From: Pseudomonas peradeniyensis
GTDB taxonomy: Bacteria; Pseudomonadota; Gammaproteobacteria; Pseudomonadales; Pseudomonadaceae
Assembly (NCBI RefSeq): GCF_014268935.2
Contig: NZ_JABWRJ020000004.1
Span: 434,001 to 498,000 of the forward strand
Direction: 5' to 3'
DNA length: 64,000 nt
Below, piece by piece: positions 27,217-35,090 of this stretch (its first letter is position 1; each line of letters opens with the position of its first letter). The position numbers and the translations under genes were made by a program. Below the pieces are notes generated by a model. It was not told the origin of the DNA and did not search any database. It was given only the letters and a program-made list of their open reading frames with translations.

Positions 27217-27233
27217 GCGCGATGGCGGCGACA

Positions 27234-27422
27234 TCAATCGTCGCAGTCGTCGTGCCAGGCCGGATGGTCGTCCTCATCGTCGAAGTCGTCGAGCGATTCT
27301 TCATCCTCCTCGACTTCATCCAGCGCCCCGTAGGCGTCCGCCTCGGGGTCGAAGTCTTCGTGGAATTCGGGGTCGAGCAGGTGGTCGTGCTCGGGTTCGG
27401 GCAGATCGTCTTCGTCGTGCAT
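27234..27422 (-). CDS. very acidic small protein
   Basis: This 62-residue protein is extraordinarily rich in Asp and Glu (about half of all residues), with interspersed His: HDEDDLPEPEHDHLLDPEF and a DDFDDEDDH tail. The start is ATG 27422, with GGAG six to nine bases upstream. Acidic His-containing tails like this can bind divalent metals or basic proteins, but nothing shows which. The codon pattern (strong third-position G/C) supports it over the long valine-rich shadow frame opposite. Confidence 0.6.
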   Translation of the reverse strand: MHDEDDLPEPEHDHLLDPEFHEDFDPEADAYGALDEVEEDEESLDDFDDEDDHPAWHDDCDD

Positions 27423-27550
27423 CGCAGGCTCCGGTAACAACGGCACGCCTGTATAGGCGCATCGGCGCGGGCGGTCAATCCTCGCGGCGCTTAACCCCGG
27501 CTTAACCGACAAGGCGCATGGTGCAGGCTCTCCCTTCAAAAACGCACTTT

Positions 27551-27577
27551 GCCCGCCGCCCTGGCGGGCTTTTTTTG
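27551..27577 (+). terminator. rho-independent terminator
   Basis: GCCCGCC-GCCCT-GGCGGGC is followed by seven T. No plus-strand gene ends close by; the nearest is DoxX, 335 bases upstream. Confidence 0.85.
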
Positions 27578-27662
27578 CCCGGCCGTCCCGCGCACCACTG
27601 AACCGCCCGCCATTTCAGCGCTCGCATGGGTGCAGGATCTTTTTCATCAAGGAGCTTTCCCC

Positions 27663-28337
27663 ATGGCCGTGAACATCGACCAACTGATCATTACTACCCC
27701 GCTGCCCAAATCCGCTACCAACCCTGTGGCCCTGGAGGTCACCGGCGCCCAGGCCCTCGCCAGCCAGCCCCAGGTTGTGAGCCGGCTGAGCAGTGGCGCA
27801 GTGCGCATGACCGCGCCGACCAAGGGCGCATCGAGCAAGAGTACCCATCGAACCCGCTGCGAATGGAAGGAGGCCACCTACTGGGCCATGAGCAGCGCCA
27901 GCCGACATTTCAGCCACCAGCGCATGGTGCTGGAGCAGGTCAACTCGGCACAGAAGGTGGTGATCGCGCAGTTGCATGTGAAAGACGACGACAGCCCGGC
28001 GATCAAGGTGTTCTGGAACAAGGGCAAGATCACCCTCGGTTTTCGCCGTGACTTCAACCAGGCGACGCCAGCCAACAGCACGCTCCTCGTCGATGTGCCC
28101 CTGGGCACGCCCTTCGACATCACCCTCGAAGTGACTGCGGCCAGGGCCGCGACGGTGACCGCTGCCTGCAACGGCCGCAGCGGCGACTCCGGCCTGCTGC
28201 AAATGACCTCGGGCTGGAAGGACCACACCTTCAACTTCCATGGCGGCGTGTACAACCAGGTGGACTTCAGCGATGACACCCCGTCCACGGATGCGTCTGT
28301 CTGCGTGATCAGCCAGCTGGAACTGCTACACCGTTAG
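27663..28337 (+). CDS. polysaccharide lyase family 7 (alginate lyase-like)
   Basis: This 224-residue single-domain protein has three PL7 landmarks: an RTE-like motif changed to RTRCEWKE (R63), QLH (Q103, H105) and the end motif FNFHGGVYNQ (Y197). The catalytic Gln, His, Arg and Tyr of the family can all be placed. QLH instead of QIH or QVH and the altered RTE motif may change bond preference. No signal peptide is visible, so the protein is cytoplasmic or exported some other way. The start is ATG 27663 with AAGGAG upstream. No alginate genes are nearby. Confidence 0.82.
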   Translation: MAVNIDQLIITTPLPKSATNPVALEVTGAQALASQPQVVSRLSSGAVRMTAPTKGASSKSTHRTRCEWKEATYWAMSSASRHFSHQRMVLEQVNSAQKVVIAQLHVKDDDSPAIKVFWNKGKITLGFRRDFNQATPANSTLLVDVPLGTPFDITLEVTAARAATVTAACNGRSGDSGLLQMTSGWKDHTFNFHGGVYNQVDFSDDTPSTDASVCVISQLELLHR

Positions 28338-28478
28338 AGGCTCGGGAGCCGTTGCCGGGGAACGTTCGCCGGACTAATGAAAAACTCAGTAACGTTTACT
28401 GCACGATTACCCGGGTGGCCTTCACGAAATTCTGACAAACGCCCAGGCAGACTGACCTGGCTTCGATACGTTCTGTTC

Positions 28479-28508
28479 AACCCGCCTGATTGGCGGGTTT
28501 TCTTTTTT
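28479..28508 (+). terminator. rho-independent terminator
   Basis: AACCCGCC-TGATT-GGCGGGTT is followed by a T-rich tail, about 140 bases after the lyase gene. Confidence 0.85.
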
Positions 28509-28595
28509 GTGCTCCCCGCCTACGCGAAAGCAGCGCCAATTGACAACATTTTCACGTCTGCCGTGCCAAGGTGATGACTCATCCGTGAAACACTT

Positions 28596-28625
28596 GGCCC
28601 GCCCTCCCCAGCGGGCCTTTTCTTT
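28596..28625 (+). terminator. second rho-independent terminator
   Basis: GGCCCGC-N8-GCGGGCC is followed by TTTTCTTT. It lies 88 bases after the previous terminator, with no gene in between. Confidence 0.8.
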
Positions 28626-28628
28626 GCC

Positions 28629-28772
28629 TAGGGTCTGTACGAAATGTGTCTGCGCGAAGGCCAGACAAGGCGAAACGGGGGGAGGAAGCGGAGTGTACTG
28701 GAGTACATGAGCATTCCGAGCCCCGTTTCAACGCAGTATGGCCGAGTGCAGATACATTTCGGACAGAGCCTA
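28629..28772. mobile_element. MITE-like palindromic element with terminal inverted repeats
   Basis: The 144-base element has 25-base terminal inverted repeats, 22 of 25 identical (TAGGGTCTGTACGAAATGTG at the left, mirrored at the right). An inner inverted segment (CGAAACGGGG / CCCCGTTTC) lets the whole unit fold back. It encodes no protein. The outer TA/CTAG ends look like target duplication. Its right end supplies the stop codon of the neighbouring CigR-type gene. The TCTGTNCGAAA termini resemble IS ends, so trans-mobilisation is plausible. Confidence 0.75.
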
Positions 28773-29207
28773 GTCGAAAGCACCGTTGAGTACTTCGTAT
28801 ATCACCCCCGTGGCGACTGCCACCAGAATCAGGTCGACACCCGCCTGCATCCATTCATAACCGTCATAACGCGGCAGCTGGCCCAGCAACCGGCCATCGA
28901 GCTTCTTGGCGATGCCTGGGGGCAGCGGCTTGCCACGCGCCAGGTTCTTCTGGATGCCGGGAGGCAATGCAGGACCCGGGCTCCAGTAGTCGCGGTGCCC
29001 ACCCAGGATGCCGAGCACATCGCCCCGGTCAATCACCGGGCCGCCGTGACCACCCTCGTGCTTGCCCGCCCCTTGGTTGCCATGGTTCTGCTGGGATTGC
29101 CCCTTGCCGTGCCCCTTGCCATTACCCGGGTCGGCGAAGGATATGCAGGGCGCCAGTACCAGCGCGATGGATGTCAGTGTGGCAATGACGGTGCGGCGCT
29201 TGCTCAT
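28770..29207 (-). CDS. CigR-like (RcnB-type) exported protein
   Basis: This 145-residue protein has a signal peptide (cleaved near SFA-DPG). A Gly/His/Gln-rich linker (GNGKGHGKGQSQQNHGNQG) follows, then the tandem motif LPPGIQKNLARGKPLPPGIAKKL seen in CigR/RcnB-type proteins, and a C-terminal hydrophobic segment ending in ATGVIYEVL. Family members sit in the periplasm or inner membrane. The final stop TAG lies inside the terminal repeat of the MITE-like element, so the C-terminus may have been set or altered by that insertion. Confidence 0.83.
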   Translation of the reverse strand: MSKRRTVIATLTSIALVLAPCISFADPGNGKGHGKGQSQQNHGNQGAGKHEGGHGGPVIDRGDVLGILGGHRDYWSPGPALPPGIQKNLARGKPLPPGIAKKLDGRLLGQLPRYDGYEWMQAGVDLILVAVATGVIYEVLNGAFD

Positions 29208-29391
29208 TGCTGCTTGCCTCTGAAGATTGGGGTCTGTGCAATCCTAGACCATGACAATGACATGGGGCTTCACCATGCGCCTGCCTGAGCAATCAGGCCT
29301 ATCGGCACCACGGCGGGCGCGCATATTACCGTTGCGACTTGGTAAAGTGGCATCCAGCCGGTATTGAAGGACCACAGGTCAAAGGAACGAC

Positions 29392-29748
29392 ATGCTGAAA
29401 CTGCTCACCGACATAGCCTTCCTGTGCGCGGGGCTATTGCTACTGATCGCCCTCTTCTGGGCATGCACCTTCGAGCGCAATCGTTGGCGCGCAGCCTTCG
29501 AAGCAGACTTCACGACCAAGCTGGGCAAGCTGGGTATCGAGGGCTATGAACTGGTGGTCGACAACGTCACGCTGCCAACCCCCCATAGAGCTGCCGATGT
29601 GTACCGGATCTTCCACGATCTGGAGGGCAACTATTTTCTTTACATCAAGAACGGCTACGCAGAGGGAGCACTCAAGCCCTTGACCAGCGAGCGGGCGCTG
29701 CAGGCCGCGAAAATGAGTGGATATCCCTGCAAAGGTCCGCAGGTCTAG
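29392..29748 (+). CDS. membrane-anchored small protein, unknown
   Basis: This 118-residue protein has one N-terminal hydrophobic helix (ITDIAFLCAGLLLLIALFWAC region, residues 6-25), then a soluble domain. That domain includes LGKLGIEGYELVVDNVTLP and an aromatic stretch FHDLEGNYFLYIKNGYAEG. The cysteine at the helix end is not a clear lipobox. The start ATG 29392 has AAGGAACGAC upstream. No family recognised. Confidence 0.7.
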   Translation: MLKLLTDIAFLCAGLLLLIALFWACTFERNRWRAAFEADFTTKLGKLGIEGYELVVDNVTLPTPHRAADVYRIFHDLEGNYFLYIKNGYAEGALKPLTSERALQAAKMSGYPCKGPQV

Positions 29749-29993
29749 AGGGCACTGGCTGTTCTGCAAAATCTGGCAACACTTGCCGGCCACCCCGTCG
29801 ATGAAACTCAATGGAATCGATGCTGTCCCATTGCCATCGGTTACCGCCGAGGCCGTCCGATAGCGCTCACAGACGTGGCAAGGTCCACATCGCGAAGCGA
29901 TCCTGAAACGGACTCGATATCCCGGTTTACCGGCGCGCGCATCCCGCCTGGCGAGGATGCCGCCCCCATTTTTCAAGGCTGAAAGAGCGAACC

Positions 29994-30803
29994 ATGAAAC
30001 AGAATATTCTCCTCGTTGCCGTCTGCGCCGCCCTGCTCCAGGCCTGTGCCCCGGCTTCCACTTCCCATGAAGGGACGCCTTCCATGCCTGCTACTGCCGC
30101 GTCTACCGCAACCCAGCCCAAACTCTCGGCCTACTACTGGAACCTGGTCGCTGCCAACGATGCGTCGGGCAAGGCCATTGCCGCCATGGCGCCTGGCATC
30201 GAGGGCAAGCTGCGCCTGAACTTCGCCGAGCGTAACCTGAACATCAGCGGCGGCTGCAACAACCAGTTTGGCGGCTATACCGTCCAGGACGGCGTACTGA
30301 AGGTGCAGTCACTGGCCTCGACCCTGAAGGCCTGCGACAAGCCCCTGATGGAACTGGACGCCCAGGTCGGGCGCCTGTTCAAGGGCGACCTGCGCACCAT
30401 CCTCTCCGACGATGCCGGGGAGCCGGTGCTGCAACTGACCACCCAGGACGGCTCGGTGCTGAAGTTCCAGGGTGAAGCCACCCCGGAGACCCGCTATGGC
30501 AGCAAGGGCGAGATCAAGTTCCTGGAAGTGGCCGCCAAGACCGTCAAGTGCAGCCATCCACTGATCCCCAACTACCAGTGCCTGCAAGTGCGCGAGCGTC
30601 GCTATGACGACGCCGGCCTGCAGCTGGCGACCCAGGACAGCTGGCACCCGCTGTACCAGTCCATCGAGGGCTTCGAGCACCGTGACGGCGTGCGCACCGT
30701 GCTGCGCGTGAAGCAATACGAATGGAAGAACCCGCCGGCCGACGCCTCGTCGCAGGTCTATGTGCTGGACCTGGTGGTCGAGCAGGACGCTTCGGGCAAG
30801 TAA
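29994..30803 (+). CDS. META and DUF4377 domain lipoprotein
   Basis: This 269-residue lipoprotein has a signal peptide with lipobox LLQAC (C18). A META (HslJ-like) domain covers roughly residues 48-155: LSAYYWNLVAA ... RNLNISGGCNNQFGGYTV ... LASTLKACDKPLMELDAQV. A DUF4377 domain follows (VAAKTVKCSHPLIPNYQCLQVRER ... FEHRDGVRTVLRVKQYEW). META proteins such as HslJ are linked to envelope stress and antibiotic resistance. The start ATG 29994 is preceded by AAGAGCGAACC. It is monocistronic. Confidence 0.9.
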   Translation: MKQNILLVAVCAALLQACAPASTSHEGTPSMPATAASTATQPKLSAYYWNLVAANDASGKAIAAMAPGIEGKLRLNFAERNLNISGGCNNQFGGYTVQDGVLKVQSLASTLKACDKPLMELDAQVGRLFKGDLRTILSDDAGEPVLQLTTQDGSVLKFQGEATPETRYGSKGEIKFLEVAAKTVKCSHPLIPNYQCLQVRERRYDDAGLQLATQDSWHPLYQSIEGFEHRDGVRTVLRVKQYEWKNPPADASSQVYVLDLVVEQDASGK

Positions 30804-30869
30804 TTGCCAGTCGGCGCAGGCCGCCCCGCGGCGGCCTGCGCCTGGAACCGACGGCGACCGTGAAACGGC

Positions 30870-31262
30870 TCAGGTAAGCGCCGCGTTGACCTGCGCACTG
30901 TCGACGTATTGCTCCATGCTGACGATCTTGCCGTTGTTCAGCCGGTACAGGTGGGCAAAGGTAGCGGTCATCGCCTTCCCGGTCTTGCGATAGGTGCCCG
31001 AGTAGACGCCAAAGGCGGCAACCCGGTCGTCCTCGGCCACATAGGTATGCACCTTGGCCTGGTAGCCATCCCATTCGCTGGCCAGGCGATGGAACACACC
31101 CTCCATGATCGCCTGCGGGCCGACATAGGTACCGGCATAGGGGAAGCCGGCCGCCTCGGTCCAGGTCACGTCCGCAGCCAGCGCCTCCAGCAGATTCCGG
31201 CCATTCTGTTCGGCTGAGCCTTCGTACGAGGCTCGGATGATGTCCAGGTTGCTCTTGCTCAT
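30870..31262 (-). CDS. SnoaL/NTF2-like protein
   Basis: This 130-residue alpha+beta barrel protein has the SnoaL-like start NLDIIRASYEGSAEQNGRNLLEALAADVTWTEAAGFPYAGTYVGPQAI and the closing strands TATFAHLYRLNNGKIVSMEQYVD. Such proteins bind small hydrophobic ligands; some are isomerases or cyclases, and others have no known activity. Its ATG overlaps the stop of the DsbA-like gene (ATGA), so the two are co-translated. Both are divergent from a LysR gene that may control them. Confidence 0.87.
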   Translation of the reverse strand: MSKSNLDIIRASYEGSAEQNGRNLLEALAADVTWTEAAGFPYAGTYVGPQAIMEGVFHRLASEWDGYQAKVHTYVAEDDRVAAFGVYSGTYRKTGKAMTATFAHLYRLNNGKIVSMEQYVDSAQVNAALT

Positions 31263-31909
31263 GGTTTTACCCCCACGTTCAGCTCGCGAATGAAGGCCTG
31301 AGGATCTGAAAAGATAGCGCCGCCAGGTAACAGCTGCAGGGCATCGTCCGCTTGTTGCAGAACGAATGTCGGCACGCCTCGGCCGCCCACGCGACGCAAC
31401 AAGGCACGCCCCTGCCCCACACGATCATCGTTGGCCTGCTGCAAGGCCGAATCCAGACGCGTCAGCCGCTGCGCGGCGGCATCCAGACCCAGGTCCGCCA
31501 GCACTGCTGTCAACGTCTCCAGCCGAGTCACGTCGAGACCGTCGACATAGCGCGCCGCCTGAATCGCCTTGAGCGCTTCGAACTCGCGCTCAGGCGAAGT
31601 CAGACTCACTGCGCTGAGCGCCAGGGTAGACGGACCACTGTCGAACGCCTGAAGACGGTCGGCGAGTACCTGGTCGCGGTAGCGCTCAGTGAAGGTTTGC
31701 CCGGTCAGGCGCTCAATACGCTGGTCGTTGCTCCAGGCGTAGGCCGCAAAATCATCATCCATGGCGCGAGCACCGCTGCCGGCAAACAGCCCCGTCGGTA
31801 TCAGGCGCAACGCAAGGCCCGTGGATTCGAGAACCTGAGGCAAAGGTCCCCCTGCACCGTAGCACCAGCCGCACAGGGGATCGTAGAGGTAAACCAGGGT
31901 CTTGTTCAT
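31259..31909 (-). CDS. DsbA family (FrnE-like) oxidoreductase
   Basis: This 216-residue cytoplasmic thioredoxin-fold protein has the redox motif C-G-W-C (YDPLCGWCYGAGG) at residues 12-15 or thereabouts, and the cis-Pro loop GRGVPTFVLQ. No signal peptide is present, which fits the DsbA-like FrnE group rather than periplasmic DsbA. The start ATG 31909 (MNKTLVYLYDP) is preferred over upstream in-frame ATGs in the promoter region. It forms a two-gene operon with the SnoaL-like gene. Confidence 0.88.
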   Translation of the reverse strand: MNKTLVYLYDPLCGWCYGAGGPLPQVLESTGLALRLIPTGLFAGSGARAMDDDFAAYAWSNDQRIERLTGQTFTERYRDQVLADRLQAFDSGPSTLALSAVSLTSPEREFEALKAIQAARYVDGLDVTRLETLTAVLADLGLDAAAQRLTRLDSALQQANDDRVGQGRALLRRVGGRGVPTFVLQQADDALQLLPGGAIFSDPQAFIRELNVGVKP

Positions 31910-31968
31910 GGTGAAACGCCTTGAATGGAATGCCTCGAATCTTATAGTGCGCGCATTGACATTTAAAC

Positions 31969-31994
31969 GCATACAAAATAAACACACTGTATGC
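31969..31994. promoter_or_regulatory. inverted repeat in the dsbA-like/lysR intergenic region
   Basis: GCATACA-N12-TGTATGC is a perfect 7-bp inverted repeat between two divergent starts (31909 and 32023), in AT-rich DNA. It is a candidate LysR-protein binding site. Confidence 0.5.
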
Positions 31995-32022
31995 TATATG
32001 CACACATTAAAGAGATATATCA

Positions 32023-32916
32023 ATGACCGGCGCTTCCAGCCTGAACAGGCTTGCGTACTTCACCGCAGTGGTCGAAACCGGCTCCTTCACCGCAGCAGCA
32101 GAGCGCCTCGGCATCACCAAGGCCGTGGTCAGCCAACAGGTGGCGCGGCTGGAAAGCGACTGTCGCACCACACTGCTGGTTCGCAGCACGCGCAAAGTCC
32201 GCACCACCGAGGCGGGCCAACAGTTCTATCACCGCTGTGCATTGATCCTCAAAGAGGCTGAAGAGGCTTTCGAGGAATTGTCCGAAGCCGCCAGCGAGCC
32301 GACGGGCACCCTACGCCTGACCGCCCCTTTCGATTACGGCATCGGTGTCGTGGTGCCGGCCATCACCGCATTCTCGCAGCGATATCCGCAGTGCAAGGTC
32401 GAGGCACACTTCAGCGACCAGACCCTGGATCTGGGCGCCAACGATCTGGACCTTTCCATTCGCGTTGGCTGGATTACCGAGCAACATCTGCAGGCCCGGC
32501 GAATCGGCGAGTTTGCACAACGGTTGGTGGCCGGCCCTCAGTGGCAAGCGCGTGTGGACAAACTGCAGGCCCCGGCGGATCTGGCCGACCTACCGATCGT
32601 GGCGAACCTGGCGCTGCGAGAACCGACCCGCTGGCTATTTGCCAAGGGTGCCTCGCAGCGCGAAACAGTGGAGATGAAAGCCAGCCTGTCGCTCAACGCC
32701 ACCTTGGCAGTGCGCGAAGCCACGCTACTCGGGGCCGGGCTATCGGTCCTTCCGGACTATGTGGCGGAACCAGACCTGCAAGTAGGCCGGCTGATCGAGG
32801 TCCTGCCGCAATGGTCGCTGCCTCGAGGCGAGATCCATGCAGTCTTTCCAACGGCCCGCTTTCGACCGGTCAAGGTACGTGCATTCATCGAGCTGCTGGC
32901 AAGCCGCCTGGCTTAA
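32023..32916 (+). CDS. LysR family transcriptional regulator
   Basis: This 297-residue LysR protein has its HTH at residues about 5-62 (LAYFTAVVETGSFTAAAERLGITKAVVSQQVARLE), with the effector-binding domain from residue 90. The VSQQVARLE variant belongs to the CrgA/DsdC-like group that often regulates a divergent neighbour. Its start is 113 bases from the DsbA-like gene start on the opposite strand. The inducer is unknown. Confidence 0.93.
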   Translation: MTGASSLNRLAYFTAVVETGSFTAAAERLGITKAVVSQQVARLESDCRTTLLVRSTRKVRTTEAGQQFYHRCALILKEAEEAFEELSEAASEPTGTLRLTAPFDYGIGVVVPAITAFSQRYPQCKVEAHFSDQTLDLGANDLDLSIRVGWITEQHLQARRIGEFAQRLVAGPQWQARVDKLQAPADLADLPIVANLALREPTRWLFAKGASQRETVEMKASLSLNATLAVREATLLGAGLSVLPDYVAEPDLQVGRLIEVLPQWSLPRGEIHAVFPTARFRPVKVRAFIELLASRLA

Positions 32917-33007
32917 TGAGACGGCGCAGACCATCAGGTCAGGGCGCGCCCGCGCAGCCGCCGACAATGCTACGCTCCTGGGATCACAGCCATCCAAGGG
33001 AATGAAG

Positions 33008-33214
33008 ATGAGCTTCGACTGGCACGCTGGACCGATCACCCGCACCACCCCGCTGGACCGGCACTACCGGAACACGCAGAAGGTCCGGCGGTTCCTGGTC
33101 GGTGAATGTGGCGAGACCTTCAAGTTCGACCGCGCCTTCATGGCCTGGATCAAGAGCGGAGCGCCTGCCACCATGGGGGAAGTTGCGGATGAATGGCTGC
33201 GCAGACGCGGCTGA
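33008..33214 (+). CDS. DUF6434/SAP-like small protein
   Basis: This 68-residue protein starts MSFDWHAGPITRTTPLDRHYRNTQKVRRFL and has FDRAFMAWIKSG in its middle. It resembles small proteins annotated as DUF6434 in pseudomonads; I am not certain of the family. ATG 33008 is chosen because AAGGGA is six bases upstream; ATG 33002 is too close to it. No function is known. Confidence 0.65.
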   Translation: MSFDWHAGPITRTTPLDRHYRNTQKVRRFLVGECGETFKFDRAFMAWIKSGAPATMGEVADEWLRRRG

Positions 33215-33282
33215 TCCAGGCCGCTTGCTGTCCCACGCTGGCCGCCCTTCCTCTCACCCCGGATGCTACCCGGTAGCCGCCT

Positions 33283-33498
33283 TCAGGATTGGCCCTTTTT
33301 AGCGTGGAACGGCGCGAAGGTCATACCGAAGAACCAGCCGCCGATCATTGCCAGCCAGATCGATTTGTATCCCTCCACGTTGTAGGCGCACCAATAGTTG
33401 ATCGCCGTAATCACAACGAAAATCGAGAAAAACTGCTTGCGGGAATACCTGCTCAGGTAACGGGTGGCGGCTGCGTCCAGTTCTTTGAGCTTTTTCAT
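33283..33498 (-). CDS. small membrane protein, unknown
   Basis: This 71-residue protein has a basic N-terminus and one or two hydrophobic helices (FFSIFVVITAINYWCAY and IWLAMIGGWFFGMTFAPF). The start ATG 33498 has AGGAT seven bases upstream. A 19-residue frame starting at GTG 33554 ends in an ATGA overlap with this start and could couple its translation. It is lower in GC than the neighbours and sits at the edge of the insertion next to tRNA-Cys. Confidence 0.6.
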   Translation of the reverse strand: MKKLKELDAAATRYLSRYSRKQFFSIFVVITAINYWCAYNVEGYKSIWLAMIGGWFFGMTFAPFHAKKGQS

Positions 33499-33575
33499 TG
33501 CGTTTCATCCTTGAATAACCCGTAGAGGATCACAGCGAATTTACCGGTGGTCACACACTTTCCTTCGTGGCCCAA

Positions 33576-33655
33576 GATTGTCCCAGATGGCGGGGCAACG
33601 AACAATTCACAGGCATTAAAAAAACGCAGACCCAGATCTGCGGGGTTTTGCCAAT
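33576..33655. repeat. direct repeat A (left flank of insertion)
   Basis: This stretch resembles 35091-35170: both contain TTGTCCCA, then ACAAT..C.CAGGCAT, a run of six or seven A, and a hairpin ending GCGGGG(T/C)TTT. In the best 26 bases 20 match. It may be the copy made by an integration event downstream of tRNA-Cys. Confidence 0.5.
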
Positions 33656-33773
33656 CTTCCAGCTTGTCCGCCAATGAGCTTGCAGCGCTGGCACCCAACT
33701 GAACCAGTCTCGCCGCGCGTCCAGGCATCCCCCGAAGGGCCACCCTGGCTGTGGCGAGCCTGAATCAGAAATG

Positions 33774-33798
33774 AAAAAGCCCAGCGCGACGGCTGGGC
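33774..33798 (-). terminator. terminator of the beta-propeller gene
   Basis: GCCCAGC-N6-GCTGGGC precedes a T-run on the minus strand, 25 bases after the stop. Confidence 0.85.
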
Positions 33799-33822
33799 TC
33801 TATTACGCAAGGAGGTAGAAGA

Positions 33823-34785
33823 TCATGGAGTCCAGTAAGCAATCTTACCGGCTGCACCAACAGCTACAAAATTGCCGTTGCCGTAGGCGACGCTCCGGAT
33901 ATCGGTTCCTGCGAAAGTGTTGGCTTGCTGAACCCAGCCGATCCCATCCTCGGAAACGGCTGTCTTGCCGCCGTCGCCGACAGCTACATACTTGCCATTA
34001 CCGTAAGCAATGTCGCGGATGATGGTTCCACCGAAACTGGTATCTTCAACAGCAGTCCAGGTAAGCCCATCGGATGAATATGCCATCTTGCCATCCGCAC
34101 CAACGATAAACATTTTCCCGTTGCAAAGCTTCATGGAAAGGATGGTGCTAGTGCCGAAGGTGCTGGTTCTGGTCGCGAATGATTGCGGATTACCCGTTGG
34201 CATCTTCACAGCGCTAAGCAGCTTCCCATTCGATCCCGCAATCAACACAAAAACGCCAATGACGTTGACGCAGTGCACAGTCTCGCTAGAAGTGAAGGTC
34301 GTAGTGCGCTCCACCGTGCCTGACCAATCCTCATAACGGGAAAAGACTTTACCGTTAGACCCAACCAGTATCCAGGTCGCGATGTCGCCGTAAATTGGCT
34401 GATAATACACAATGCCATGCAAGTCTACATACGCGCGAGCAGCTGCCGTAAGGTCTGTCCAATCATTTAAAGGGCGTGCAATGCTGCCTTGGACCACATT
34501 GCCGGATTGAGAAAGGCCTTGAAGCGTTGTCCCAAGACCGTTCCAGTACAGCTCGTTGAAGACCTTTCCGCTATCAGAGGTGACGGCGCCCTTAAGCTTG
34601 GTCCACGCTGTACCAGTTGCGTCTCCAGTGACAACCTGAGTGGTTGTGGGAAGACCGTTGCCACCAGCCGCATAAAACTTGCCTTGCGCAAAAACCACGC
34701 GCCTAAGCATGCCGGTGTTCTCCACCGGTTGTACTTGAGTCCAAAGATCTTGCAAGGTTTGAGACGCCGAGTTTGCGTTATCCAT
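33823..34785 (-). CDS. beta-propeller-like repeat protein with SOS-type promoter
   Basis: This 320-residue protein consists of repeats of the type YGNGKYVAVGDGGKTAVSEDG-W, typical of Ycf48/BNR-like beta-propeller blades. Recurring VGSNGKVFSR, IAGSNGKLLSA and VGADGKMAYSSDGLTW units give about six or seven blades. There is no signal peptide and no cysteine-rich or catalytic motif. Similar repeat proteins occur in phage tails and prophage cargo. GC content and codon use differ from neighbours, indicating transfer. A sigma-70 promoter overlapped by a LexA box lies about 150-180 bases upstream, so induction by DNA damage is predicted. The exact function is unknown. Confidence 0.8.
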   Translation of the reverse strand: MDNANSASQTLQDLWTQVQPVENTGMLRRVVFAQGKFYAAGGNGLPTTTQVVTGDATGTAWTKLKGAVTSDSGKVFNELYWNGLGTTLQGLSQSGNVVQGSIARPLNDWTDLTAAARAYVDLHGIVYYQPIYGDIATWILVGSNGKVFSRYEDWSGTVERTTTFTSSETVHCVNVIGVFVLIAGSNGKLLSAVKMPTGNPQSFATRTSTFGTSTILSMKLCNGKMFIVGADGKMAYSSDGLTWTAVEDTSFGGTIIRDIAYGNGKYVAVGDGGKTAVSEDGIGWVQQANTFAGTDIRSVAYGNGNFVAVGAAGKIAYWTP

Positions 34786-34934
34786 TTTAAACTCCGTTAC
34801 TGAGCTGATTTAAGTTCAGGCCTCTGTATTGGGCGTATGGCGCTCATGGGCGATGGTTCGAGACTCGAGGTCCTCTGGCGAAGATCAGGGGTGATGAGGT
34901 TTCACCAGCCTCAGACCTGTCGCTGATGTAGGAG
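34786..34934 (-). other. long untranslated leader of the beta-propeller gene
   Basis: About 140 bases lie between the predicted transcription start and the ATG. No riboswitch or gene is recognised in it. The ribosome site is ACGGAG, seven bases before ATG 34785. Confidence 0.5.
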
Positions 34935-34963
34935 ATTATGCCACACAAGCACTGTATATTCAA
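34935..34963 (-). promoter_or_regulatory. sigma-70 promoter, minus strand
   Basis: Read on the minus strand, TTGAAT (-35) and CATAAT (-10) are separated by exactly 17 bases. The promoter points to the beta-propeller gene. Confidence 0.7.
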
Positions 34964-34969
34964 CCAGTA
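34950..34969. promoter_or_regulatory. LexA (SOS) box
   Basis: CACTGTATATTCAACCAGTA matches the gamma-proteobacterial SOS consensus (CTG-N10-CAG core with the CTGTATAT half). It covers the -35 element of the promoter above, an ideal position for repression. Confidence 0.78.
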
Positions 34970-35090
34970 TTCTCTGGTTTTTATTCAGTGAACTTCGACG
35001 CATCCACCGCGCTTGAGTGAATTCGCTGATCGACATGCTCCGGTGATACCCGGCTTGCGGGACGCGAAATTTCCTTCGGTGTCCCAAATT

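Noticed and set aside
28378..28595. Possible small RNA genes ending at the tandem terminators
   Set aside because: Terminators are good, but I could not find a convincing promoter or conserved fold; RNA-seq would settle it.
33495..33743. 82-codon minus-strand frame upstream of the small membrane gene
   Set aside because: It runs through the repeat and a hairpin and has no recognisable protein. Only its last 19 codons, from GTG 33554, could be a short coupled leader.
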